Positions 45,936-58,181 of a DNA stretch of 64,000 nt are shown here, piece by piece (positions within the stretch are counted from its first letter, which is position 1; every line of letters begins with the position of its first letter). Under the pieces are notes generated by a model, which saw only the letters and a list, made by a program, of their open reading frames with translations, had not been told where the DNA came from and made no database searches. Source of the DNA: Anisakis pegreffii (lineage: Eukaryota > Nematoda > Chromadorea > Rhabditida > Anisakidae); contig JAPYMA010000415.1 in NCBI GenBank assembly GCA_035041965.1, positions 1 to 64,000 of the forward strand, read 5' to 3'. Both the position numbers and the translations under genes were made by a program.

Positions 45936-48900
45936 TAATAATAATAATAACAATAATAATTGCTATGATGATGATAATAATGATAATTATAATGGTAATA
46001 ATAATAGCAATAATGATAATAGTAATAAGAATAACAGTAATAATAGTAACAATAATAACAGTAATAATAATAACAGTAATAATAGTAATAATAATAATAA
46101 TAATAACAATAATAATAAATAATAATAATAATGATAATAATAATAATAACAGTGTTCATAAATCATGAATAATGATACGAGAATCTTATGAAAAAGATAA
46201 CCGAAGAACAAGTGCCGTGATGTGTAGTAGCAATTATTATGATAAACAACAGTAAGATATTGTGTGCTCTAGCAATAAATAGCTCATAAATGAATCGTTT
46301 CACAACTTTGTATCGGCTTTTTCCTCAGCCCTTCACCAGTCTAAAATACCCGAAAGTTGTTTCTTCTGCGAAAGTTTTATGACAATTTATAGTTGCAGTA
46401 AAACGAAACAATTCAGTTCAGTAAGCCGAAAAATTATTTGTTTTTAAATTCTGCGTTCTTTCCTCATCACTATGGCATGAACATTTCTCGTAGTTTGTTC
46501 GAAATATATTGGGTACATTTGCACTGTTCAAATTGATTTCACCGTCCAATTCTGCAAAAGCAAATCATTTTTTTGAGTAGTTGAGTGAACCGAACGTCAT
46601 AGATTCAGCAGTTCCAGTTAGTGTCTTCTTATTTATTTTATTGAACTTTGAGCTATTTACCCATTGACCTAGTTGTGCTCATTTTTGATTGCCATCTCAA
46701 ATTCATAATTGAAATACGAATGCAGCAGTCACGAGGTGATACAATCGTTGTTTTGTCGTCGTTGCTGCAATCGGAGTTCGTCGAAAATCGGTGCAAATTT
46801 AAAAACATAAAGCACTCAAAGAGTCCATTAATAGTTTTGGATGGAGTGATGAGGAGATTAAATGTTCGATTGCTGTTGACATTATCAATGGTGATGATGA
46901 GCCACGAATGACGCTAACATAAAGTGTCGTTTAAATTCGAAAATGTCGATGAATTAAGTGAAGAAAAAAACGAATCGGCGTTTAAAATTGGTTCTGTTCA
47001 AGGTCTTCTTGGCGTTCACCTTCTTGTGTTCTTCATTCACACATGCATCTGCAGTGGCATCATCAAAAAATTATTCCGTGCATTCACATGACATTTTCAA
47101 ACAAATACGCACGTGAACGAAGCGAATTCAATGTCAAATTTTTGACTTTTGATTCATTATTCAGCAATTTATTTGAAAAAGAGCATCAAAAAATTCGATG
47201 CGTTTACTTAACTGAAATTACGCGAACAAGTATCGATCTGATCTTTTTGATCATATTTAATCATATAACGATCTGATTTTTGAATCTGTTATGTTTCGGC
47301 GGCCATCTGAAGAACGTTTTCTTGTCTCCAAAAAAAAAATGAAAAAGTGCTCCTCAATTCGTTCAGTACTGAAGACGGCAAACTGTCTATTGTTGCTGTG
47401 TTGAGATGGTTTTTAGTTTGTGAATTTCGTTTGTTTATTCGAACTTCACACATCCGCACATTCTCACATTCACACACCACTCAAATGGATACACTGAAAA
47501 ACTGAAAAATGCATAAGAAACACATCAAAACTTTTCCTTCCCATTATCACCCATTCTAAATGGCTTTCTTTCACCGCATGGGAAACTGCAGGGAGTGCCC
47601 AAAAATAGCTTGCAAGACGAGCGAAAGTTAACCTGTTCTCATAAATTGCAACTATAAATTTTCATTAAACGATTCCACTGAATGAAAATAGTAACCATTA
47701 TGAAACTGATGATGAAAGTACGATGAAAGTACTTGGGTGTTTTATTGTGCTGGCAGAAAATTTATTTGTGAGCTGATAAAAAGAAAAACGAACAAAAAAA
47801 GGCTCGAGAAGTGAGCCTCGCAATTCGTGCATTCGATGAGGGAAGAAGGTCATGAACTTATCATCACATCTACACACTCGTATACGCGCGACATGCAATC
47901 GTAAATTCAAAATGTTTGACTTCTGGAATTTTCATAGAGAATTTCACCCCATCAGATTCCAGCTAGCAAAGTGTGAAACAAATAAGCGATTACATTTTCT
48001 TAGTCGCATTCAACATTTCATAATGATAAGTTAGGCAACTGGCTCAAAAAAGTTCCCGTTCAAGTCTCGTGACTGCAGTAACATCGCATGAGATTAAGGT
48101 TAAGATGTAAAGATCTTCGTAGATCTGATACTCTATTATTGTTGGTGTTATATCTGTGACACGCATTTAGAGTACCTTGATGTAACTGGTACTGCAGCGA
48201 CTAACCTTTTTTTATGATTTCAATATTTCAAGTTGAAGTTCAGTCTAAAATCATATGAACTGTAATATTTTGACGCATTCAAAGTTGTATTGTGTATCAT
48301 ATGAACACAGAAATGAACAAAACGAAAACATGCAACGAAAAAGAATTCTACAAAAATTGCGCAATTGAATCATTATCCGTGGTTCATGCGCATACTCTTC
48401 ATTCATCACGCCAGTGAATATTTCTGCGAATTTTTCTTCACTTTTTCAACATTACTATTTACATGAAAACGAAACATTGCATCATGCAAAACTATCATTT
48501 TAAAATCCAACTGTAATATATGAAATCATTCATACTCCTCACCCATTCATAACCTTATCATCATTGTTCTCAGTAGATTGAATGTCCAAAAATTTCTTTT
48601 CCATTTCTCTGTACCGTTTTCAAGAGATTATTTTCACATTTCTTTACATTTTTATTTGTTTTTGTATTTACAATAGTTAGTTTCCCTGGTAAGTTCCGCC
48701 TCATAACCATCTAGCTGAGTACGTAAATGTATAAATGCGAAATATATCGAAAACTAATTAAACACTATATTCATTAATCAAAATCTGTTATAAATTTTTG
48801 CTCTTTATTTTTTTTGAGAATATTGTGAACTGATTAATTGACTGATTGATTGATCGCAACAGCTGACCAATCTCACAAGTACAAAAGTAACTTCAAAGGA

Positions 48901-51900
48901 AATATTTGCATTCAGCTAAACTTTCAATGATTCCCCAATGATAAATGTTCAAAGAGTCATTAGAATGATCGCTTTTATTCCACTGAATTCAAATGATTAA
49001 TGCGAACAAATCGGCCACCTACCTTTCATCATAAGTGCTACAAAACATATAAAAATAATTCCTCAAACAAAAGCTGGTGCACAAAAACAAAACGTATTCC
49101 AAGTCAGTCGTTTAATCTTCGTCGACTTGTTCAATTACCTTCGTCGTTTAATTTGATCATCAATTCTATCATCAGTCTTTACTTATTTTCGATTAGATCG
49201 CTGCATTTGCATACGCAGGAACAGATGCAGTGTTGAAGAATTAAAATTATTCAAGCGAATCAAGAATTTTTGGACATGTGAATTGCAGAAGTTTTTGGGT
49301 TATGAAGTTTTGCACTTTCGAATTCGGTAAACTTTTTTGCATGAGTTCATTCACTGTAGCTGCTGTTCTTAACACAGCAAGGGTGTGGTTTGTGTAATGC
49401 GTTCATTGTGTGCAATATAACGGTTGTATTTAGTTAGGTGCTACTGTTACTCAAAAAAGAAATTAGACTTCGGCTTTATAAGCGACCAAGGCATCATTTC
49501 TGTAACGAAATCACTATGTCAGCATTCATTAACAGATAGGGTTTTGTGATTTGAATTTGGAGCTCATTGTAAGTATAATTTGAATGATTCCAAAATGAAA
49601 CATTAGAATTGGACGGGAAAGTAGACGATTTTCTAGGCCAGACACGATTTGAAGAGGGTCATTCTTCATCTGCACAGCAAATACCATTGAAAAAGTTGAC
49701 TACTTGACATAATCCCGTCATGGAATTTAGCTGAACTTTCAACAGGATTAATGTGGATTTTTAGGAGATTTATTTGAGGATTTTCGAAAATTCAATGAAA
49801 TGTTTAATCGAGGTTAATAGCAACTTAATCATTCAACATTCATCGGCGTTTTAAGAGTTGACATCGTTTTAAGAGGTCATCATTGACCAACACCGAGTAA
49901 TAGCATGAGATGCATGTTAGACGAATGAAGTCCAGTTCGCGAATTTGTAAATATACTGAATGCACGATCAAATTGTGCTATTGAAGGGAAATAAACAAAA
50001 AATTAATTGAATAATAATGACAGTCATAAAATAACGACAGTAATAGCAATAATGATAATAATAATAAATAATGCAATAACGATATTAACAATAAGAAGGA
50101 TACCAACAATGAAAATCAAAATAATTATAACTGCAGTGATGATAGCTAATCCGTTATCAGTAGTAAACCAAGAGAAAAACAATAATAGCAGTATGACAAT
50201 GGAATGAAACAGCCAATCATTTTATGCGATATAGCATTAATGTCACGTTAATAACTGAATAACAATGGTCATATCTGAAGCCATAACGATTAGTTATTAA
50301 TTCCAATAATAAAATTTATGAATTATGAAAATTTCAATCGGATTTTTCGCAGCTTACCACTGAATGCAATACCACACACACAAAATCGTTAATTATTGAA
50401 ATCAAGCAAATTTCCAAACTTTTTCAATCAAATTCTCAAATGTTTGGCAATTTTCAGAGTTCAACTCGAAGCGATTGCGCAGACAGTGTTCGTTCGGTGT
50501 CCGACTCACAAGCCTCTCCCCTACAACCAAATTCACCGATCCGTAATACCACCTCGACTACCAATAGTGATTTTGTTAATTGTCTGAGCAGCAGCGGCAC
50601 CTTCTGGAACTCACCACCCTCACTAGACGAGATGATTCCGGACTATTCGGCCCACTCAATGAAACTATCGCCTTCTCCGGCGGCGTGTTGTATTCTTCCA
50701 AATTCTCATCCTCAAAGCACAACCACACCAAATCCTTATCAATCGCCTAATGTTTCATTCACACAACAACAGCAGCAGTCATCATGCAATGATACATACA
50801 ACAACGACGATCATGAATACAACTTAATTCAGGTTATTCCCATTGATGTGTTCCTGCATGTTGCTCACGTATCATTTATACTGTACAAATTTTTGGAATT
50901 TCTGGCAAAAATGTTACCAATTGATCAATATGAAACGTCTTCGTTGATGTTATTATTCAAATGATCATCCAAAGTTATCATTCATTCAAGCGTTTAGTTG
51001 ACTGTTTCCAATTTCAGGAATTACTGAAACTGAATATCGAAGGACCGTCGTTCCTTGCTTCTGAACCGTCACCGATCGCTTCATCACAAACTACGCTGAA
51101 TACACAACCGAAAATCACTCAAAAAATTGAATATAACATCAATAATAACACTAATATGAATATTAATGATAGCAACAATCATAATAGTAATAATATTAAT
51201 AATGCCATCCAAAATAGTGTCAGCAATGCAATTCAAGGAAACTATCAAAAAACCTTCAATAATATCGCTAGTAATATGAACAATGATATAATGTGTATCA
51301 CCGATCCGAACAGCAATAAATATGATCATGGCAACAGTTTCAATTCGATTTGCGATAATGTTTGGAGAGCAGCCTTCGATTCGTCTGGTGCAGCAGCAGC
51401 AGCAGGTAATTGTTCCAGGCTCATAAAAAGCCTTGCTGATGACATATCGTTGTTGCCATTTTAATTTGTTTTCATACTTCAGCTTAATGAGACCCCATTA
51501 GCGATTCCCTTAGCAAGTAGCATTGCTTCTTCTATCGTTATCGTCGTGCTGATCGTCATCATTATTGTGGTTATAATCAGTAGCATGAACAGTTGAAAGC
51601 TAAACGAAAATCTGGTTCATGAGTGATAACATCATTGATACGGCAATCGGTTTCGAGCAGAACATTCCTCAAGAGCCGGACTCGAGCCCGCCATGTATCA
51701 GTACCAGTAATTTCCGCCCGGTGCTCTATGGAAGACGTTTTGCTCGGAATGGATTGCTGTAGCATCGCCATTACTATTACCTTTATCGTAGCTGTTTTTT
51801 TACTAAAACCACTGTCGATTCGCTGACTTATCATCTATCTGTGTTTTATCAACGGTTTTATCAACGACTTCTGACTTATCAAAGATGTTTCATTAAACTT

Positions 51901-54329
51901 CAACAATGTGTTCATATCGAATGTTTTAAGCCACGACGACGACGATGCCTCGTGCTATTATTGGACAAGGCGCACCACAACCAAGCACCACCACCACCTA
52001 TTCAATGCAGCAGTCATCTCAGCAAATCGTCTCTCATCCTTCACAAATCCTGCCGACAAATCCATCGCATACGTCCACCACTCAACAATCGCAACCTCAA
52101 CTTCCAAACCAATCACCACTCCAATTAACGAGTCTGTCACAAACTCAGCGCTCGAATCCACCCCAGAAACAATTGCCGAATCCATCATCACAATCACATG
52201 CACTAACCCAGTCACCGATCAGTCTCTCGAAACAGTCACCGATATCGAATCGATGCCTAGCATCCTCTTCGTCCTCTTCATCGCAATCAACGTCCTCTTC
52301 ATCATCTGCGTCCGCATCACCAACTTCATCACACCAACTAACAGCACCAACTCAGCTACCATTGTTTTCATCGCAGCCAAACAATATTCCCTACCGAGCA
52401 CTCTATGAAAATCCATCATCGCTGTTTGGTGATACTCAACCGACTACTGATAGTAACAATAACACCGCAGCTGATGTTGAACTGATAACTGCACAGATGT
52501 TAAAGCAACAAGCCATTTATGAGCATATCTATCGGTGTTTTATCAACGGTCAGTTACCTCTTCCACCAATGCTCAAATTCTGGAATCCACAGGTATTTTT
52601 ATTCGTATGTTTCAGTTGAGAATTTCAACCATTTCTTTGAGAAAGCATTTCTCCAAGTTACCATCCTCTTGGCAAGATCTCACAGTAATTGCTGAGGACT
52701 GAAGTAAAAAATTACTTCAGTCGGAATTACTTCGCAGTCGGAATTACTTCACAGTCATAATTGCTCTGCAAAATGTATAGTATACTGAAAGTAAAGATTC
52801 TGAGGAATCGAATGGTGCAAAGAAATTTATATGTTACCGAGTAAACCTGAGAGAACGGTAACCTTAAAGATTGGTAACCTCTATAGTGCTACAGTAAAGG
52901 TTTGAGCGTGACATGTATTAAAACTATGTACACATATTCCTCAATTACCTGATGGATAGGTGAATCAAGATTTGAAGTAGCAACGGTTTCGTCTTCATTG
53001 ACTCAGTCACCATAACTGGCCATTGGCCACATTATCAAGTGTAGTTGTCGTCTAGGAATCGATTTTTATTTAGCTTTCTTGGGTCTAAACAGTAGTTCTG
53101 ATGGCCATCAGTAAACGTCAGTGGTGAAAGAATGCTTATCGTGATAGTTCTTATGAAGAATCAACAAAACATGCAGTAAATCCTAGCATACTCATACTAT
53201 GTCGTAGTTTCTGTTCCAATTCAAGTCACTAACATGATAGTGATGTCAATTGCTGTTCACTCGTGTGAAATAATAAAGTGAATTCATAGATTCGGCAACT
53301 ACAACGTCGTTCAACGGCAGCTTTTGAACTGCATATGCGTTTGGAAGAATGCACTGAACAGTATCGACAACTTGAGAAGGAACGTAAAAAGACCGAAGCC
53401 GAGTTGGCAAGGCATAATCTTGGCAAGAAGATTTCCTCAACGAATAATATGCCTATTCCAAGACTTGCTCAGGCACCGTCTCGAATCGACCGATTAATTG
53501 TCGACTTCTTCAGGTTTTTATCTGTCATTCTATCAAATCATCTCGCAAATGACCGAATTCATTCAAATCTATGATCTAGATCACTTATTATTTGCATACT
53601 CTCAGTTTTACCGGCTAATGAAGTGGTCGCTTTTTTCCACAGAATATCAGAAAAATCGCACAGAATAGATTTGAGAAATGCTCTCCATGTTGCCATGCAT
53701 ATCGCGAATGGATAGATATCGTTCTCTCCGTGATCACTTCCACAAACAGTCCAAGTCTTAGCTTAATTGTCTCATTGATCAGAGTCTTATTCGAAAGATT
53801 TTCATCAGACTCAAATTCGACGACTCAAATGATAATTTCAGAGAGCATGCTCGTGTCGTTACATTACTCTCGAAAATGGAGCAGCTTCGTGAATCTTCCC
53901 TGCCACGTGCTGTACACAACACACTGCGTGCTCTGATCGATTCTGTTAAAGTTCTCCAACAATGTCGTATCAATGAAAGACAATTAATCATTCAACAATT
54001 ACGCGGTGAAATCATCAGATACAATGATGACCGTGGTATAATCTTATGACACTGAGCTTCATTCAACTGATTTCATTAACGATTCAAAACTCCCCAAAAA
54101 AATTTTGAATTCACAGAATCGTAGTAATAATTTGAAAATTGCAGAAGCTCTCGCGTTGGCCACAGCGTTGAATAGTGTCAGTAAGGCGGTTGTTCGAGCA
54201 CGATCGGCGAATTGGTGTTCGTTGATGTGGACGATTGGCGCTGATGCAGAGGCTGAACTCTGGATTGAACGCATCCTCAGTGCTGATTTCGACTTAGCAC
54301 CACCTGAAATCAAACATCGTTTGATTTGA
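44523..54329 (+). CDS. MEIOC: MEIOC-family protein (meiotic entry coiled-coil factor) with a low-complexity N-terminus
   Basis: Seven exons whose phases agree: 44523-44825, 50458-50832, 51018-51405, 51931-52592, 53290-53513, 53842-54035 and 54145-54329; about 776 residues. The first ~570 residues are Ser/Asn/Gln/Pro-rich and disordered-looking. The C-terminal ~190 residues match the MEIOC domain: [41 protein letters not shown], then [13 protein letters not shown] and [11 protein letters not shown]. In mouse, MEIOC partners the RNA helicase YTHDC2 in germ-cell cytoplasm and promotes meiotic prophase; Drosophila Bam is a proposed distant relative. The last acceptor was placed at 54,144 because it alone keeps the frame after NDDR. 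Exon 1 is joined by phase and composition across a 5.6-kb intron and is less certain; a further upstream exon is possible. Confidence 0.85.
45868..46150 (+). repeat. Imperfect AAT microsatellite in intron 1 of the MEIOC-like gene
   Basis: Nearly 280 bp of AAT/ATA triplets with scattered C, G and T substitutions (AACAAT, AATGAT, AGTAAT). All three frames on both strands stay open for long distances, giving poly-Asn or poly-Ile/Tyr artefacts. Confidence 0.95.
52697..52758. repeat. Hairpin followed by short tandem units in intron 4
   Basis: GACTGAAGTAA (52,697-52,707) pairs perfectly with TTACTTCAGTC (52,712-52,722) over a 4-bp loop. The right arm is then repeated twice in varied form (GGAATTACTTCGCAGTC, GGAATTACTTCACAGTC). 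Confidence 0.8.
52775..53140 (+). repeat. Dispersed repeat copy in intron 4 of the MEIOC-like gene
   Basis: It shares modules, in the same order, with 11,815-11,940 (GAATGGTGCAAAGAAATT / GAACGGTGTAAAGAAATT and the GTAACCTCTATAGTGCTA block) and with 12,045-12,180 (GTTGTCGT and TCAGTAAACGTCA / TCAGCAAACGTCA blocks). Confidence 0.65.
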
Positions 54330-57300
54330 TAACGTCGTCATTCCCGACTTTTTTGTTCAGCATTTGTTTGTGTAACCCTTCATTGTAACCCTTCATCCAC
54401 TTCACTGTTCGTCCGATACGACGTTTCTGTGATATTTGTTCATTGTCGCAGTGCTTGATTGACCATTTGATTGAGTCATCGGAAGAATTTTTTCAAAATT
54501 CGTTGAATTGCTGAACCACAAATGCAAAAATGTTCCTTTGAGGCTACTCCATCAGATTTTTTCGAGCAAAATTTATTTTTAGCCATCTGAATGTGAACTC
54601 TGAAATGTTCCCTTTCATGACCAATTTGAAAGGCGGTCGGGTTACACATGTTAAGGATCCTTCTTAAATTTCTTAATTTATTTTGCTTTCCGGCATTCAC
54701 AAAGCGTGCCGCCGTGCCGCCGTCTCCTCAATCTATTAATAATTTCTCATTTATGAAGAAATCTTTTGAATTTGAATGGCATTCAGTATCAGTTTTTCAT
54801 TGATTTCCTTTCTATTGCATTCATTTGTTGGAGCATTTCATTCGTTTCGCAATTAGCTAGTTCAGTTAAGCACACGCTGTTTGCATAGTTTTGCATTAGA
54901 AGACGTTGTTGGTTTGTGTGAGTGATTCTGCTCTTAAATGGTAACTGAAACATTTGATGGGGATCGTTCATGAAGTGCTTACGGTGCATCTACGAGACAG
55001 TCGTCCGATGCGCTTCTTTTCTTTGCATTTTTGTAAACGAATCTTTTTAAATTAATAAGATAACGTACGGTACGTATCAATGTTGAATTTAATATCACAA
55101 AAAAGTGTCCATTGAATGTCACAAAAAATCATTTAGAATTTAATGACAACAAAGTCAAAGTTGAATGAAAAGGAACCTGAATCGTCGTATTTCAGCAGAA
55201 AATAATACGAATGAATTTTGAAAGAAGGCCGAAGAAATTTCTGCAGAAAGCGATTCATTTGCCCTAGTGTTTCACTTATTGATCATCCGTTACGTTCGTT
55301 CTCATATCACTTTCACAGTTCTTACAGTGATAATAATCGTAATCGTTATAACCATAATAATAATCATTGTAATCATACTAAAAATAATGCTAGCGATAAT
55401 GTTGGAGCAATCTCATTCATTTGAATGCTCATCGTGATGTTTTTCTTATGAATGTTCTGAGCGCAGTTCTCTTAAACCCTGGAGGTTTTTTTCATGCTTC
55501 TTCTCAATTAGGAAACTCATAGAGTTTGTTGATCAAATCAAAGCATTTGACTGTTGCATTCGTCAATTGTTTTGTTTTTGCTGTCTACTTATTGTTGTTG
55601 TTGTTGTTCTTGTTGCTATTATCATCTTCTTCCGAATCAGTTAGCTGAAATCACTTATTCAATGAATATTGATACGAGCATGCATGTTTGTGATCATCTC
55701 TAGACGAATACTTAGCGATTTTCTTGTTGTTGTTCTTGTCGTTGCGATCGTGTGCATTTAGTTTAATTAAGCGATTTACTTCATTTGTTCTCGAATGCTT
55801 CATTCATTTCCTTTATATTACTATTGTAATGGTATTGTTTGATTGAAAGCTGATACCAATTGTTTTTAGTTTCTTATTGTTATCATCATAGAATCATTAC
55901 GCTTTGAGTGATGTTATACGATTGCGTTTACTTAAATTAGTCGGTGTTCACTTATGAGATGAGTGTTGCATCGTTGAAATTCTTTCTGTATTATGATTTA
56001 GCGCCGCTGCCACCGCAGCAGTCAATCATCGTTGTTTCTCGTTCAACTCGACTAGTAATTATTTTTGTTGTTAATTAATTTATTGGTTTATTCGTTTATT
56101 TCTGCCTTCTTGTTGTGGATCTGTCGATGAATTCTTCGCGATTCATTTACACGCATAGTTTATTACACATTTATTTATTTGGTTGTCAGTCTTTGCTTAT
56201 TGTGATGATGATGATGTCCTTTTGAGAATCGTCATTTTACTCACTGCACATAGAGATTCATGAGAATCAACTCCGTGGCCAGTCCCAACTTGGCGCAATT
56301 GGCACCCCGCAAATCCACGATAACGCGGAAACCTCATCAGTGAATAGCAGGGTGCCTACTTGCTACGGTGGGATTAGTTAGGAGTCGATTGTCGCTCACC
56401 CGTAGATAGATAGATATCGTCGTCTGGCACCTACACAACATATTCCATCTTCTATACCAAACGTTTATCTTGCAGATTTTGTTCTGGTGCTGAAACTCCA
56501 ACAGACAGATGATCACATAAAATTATAGATTTCTGGTGATTCTAAACATTTAGAGCAGATAAAAATTGGCTGAAAAAAGGAGATGACTGCCTCAAATTTG
56601 AAGAATCCTTCGAAATTTATGATCACATTCAAGTCACTACAGCAGTTTCGAGCTGTGGATTTGATGGTGAATGATAGAATATGTTTTTGTTATTTTGGAA
56701 GAGTGAGAGTAGCATACGATTTTCATTTATTAGTTCAATTTATCTAGTTTTTCACTTATCTGTTTTTTTTTCGTCAAGGCTAGCATAATATCTATTCATT
56801 TCGTCGTTGCTGTGTAAATGTGCTTCATTTCTTGTTCCCATTTTCTGTGCATTCGACGTATCTGCAAAGAGATCTTTCCGTTTCATACGAAATCCCACTA
56901 AACGCTACTGATTTACCATCTACAATTGATGCGTAATTCATTGAAAGTCTTTAGGTGATGTTCCTTGTGTAATTGATGTATTGTTTTATTGTTAACCTAG
57001 CAGTTAGATTTGTTCGTATCTTTTATAAATGGTTTCATTGATCGGGTCGTAATATGGATGGAAAAAGGTTCGATTATTTCGTTTCAGCGAATTTCAAAAC
57101 TTCATTATTTTGGTAATGCGTTGTTCAACGCCATAATCAGCAGTTTCGTTTGTTGTTCACTAATTTGCATAACACACATTGTCTTTTCTGTCGTTATTTG
57201 TGAATAAAAGGAATTGGGAAGGTGATTTCAGCTGACATCAGTAGCAAATTGACTCAATCGAATCGTTCAATCGTGTTGCTTGTGATTGCTTATGATAAAT

Positions 57301-57583
57301 CTGACACGAGTGGAGATAAAGTTATATGGAATGAAGTGGAAATGTGACATTTGCTTGAACACAACGATGTTTAATGCATCTTTTATACTGGCTGATTTCA
57401 TTTAACACATAGATGCTGGATTTCTTGAAAGTTTTTTTACGTAATACAAATTACGTGACAACAACATTCTGGAGGGGAACATTCGAACGGACATTGCTGG
57501 AACAGAATAATTTTATGGATAACACCAAAAAAAAGCAAGAGTGCTGACATCTATCTGAGATGTTGTGAGTTTTCCAAAAACAA
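54330..57583. other. Intergenic, between the MEIOC-like gene and tRNA-Asp
   Basis: AT-rich with no convincing gene. The block 56,270-56,440 is GC-richer and contains TTGGCGCAATTGGCACC, which resembles a tRNA A box; no clear B box follows, so it is only a weak SINE candidate. Confidence 0.45.
57576..57580 (-). terminator. RNA polymerase III terminator of tRNA-Asp
   Basis: Five T residues on the - strand, three bases after the tRNA 3' end. Confidence 0.7.
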
Positions 57584-57655
57584 CTCCCCGGCCGGGAATC
57601 GAACCCGGGTCTCGCACGTGACAGGCGCGGATACTCACCACTATACTACCGAGGA
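57584..57655 (-). tRNA. tRNA-Asp(GUC): tRNA-Asp (anticodon GUC)
   Basis: 72 nt with no intron. The acceptor TCCTCGG pairs with CCGGGGA (one T-G wobble), followed by discriminator G. The D arm contains TAGTATAGTGGTGAGTAT, the standard A box of eukaryotic tRNA-Asp. The anticodon stem CGCGC/GTGCG encloses the loop CTGTCAC with anticodon GTC. The T arm CCGGGTTCGATTCCCGG is perfect. A T5 run follows. The gene looks functional. Confidence 0.95.
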
Positions 57656-58171
57656 TGTACTTCGATTTAAGTTGAAGTTTAACAAATCGCTCCACTATGC
57701 TAAGTTTTTATCTTCCATTGTCTACAACTATCAACCCATCTATCACAGGCAATCGTTCCTTTCCCAGGAAATAAGTATCTCTCCCAAAGAATCCCTCTAA
57801 CTCCTAGGAATTACATCTCTTTCTTGGGTAATCCGGAAATCTCGCACATTCTGAACAGCAGATCTGACTTTATAGGCAAGCGATTTTACACACATTTGAT
57901 GTAATCGTATTTAATAAAACAACTCACGCAGTGCCACGAATTGATTTCCGTTGTTATCCACATATTACTTTGTCATATGGATGTTGCTTTTTGCGTTGAA
58001 TTTTTGTATTAATAATAACAGGTGTAATAATAATAATAACAGGTGTAACAAATATAGCAACCGTAACAATTGACTTGTTGTGGTTGCTGTATTCGATGAG
58101 TGCGTTTAAGATAGTTGTGAAGGTATGGTTCTATTCGAGAAATGCTTTGTATTGAATTGAATTGATCCGAG

Positions 58172-58181
58172 TGAATTTCAG
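58172..58181 (+). promoter_or_regulatory. Acceptor directly abutting the SWEET start codon, possible trans-splice site
   Basis: TGAATTTCAG ends immediately before the ATG at 58,182, leaving no 5' UTR from this exon. This fits spliced-leader addition or a 5' UTR intron. Confidence 0.45.

Noticed and set aside
45683..46168. Poly-Ile, poly-Asn and poly-Tyr frames
   Set aside because: Translation artefacts of the AAT microsatellite.
51619..51762. 47-codon frame ([12 protein letters not shown]...) inside intron 3 of the MEIOC-like gene
   Set aside because: The composition looks coding, but no acceptor or donor combination keeps phase with exons 3 and 4; it could be an alternative exon but is unsupported.
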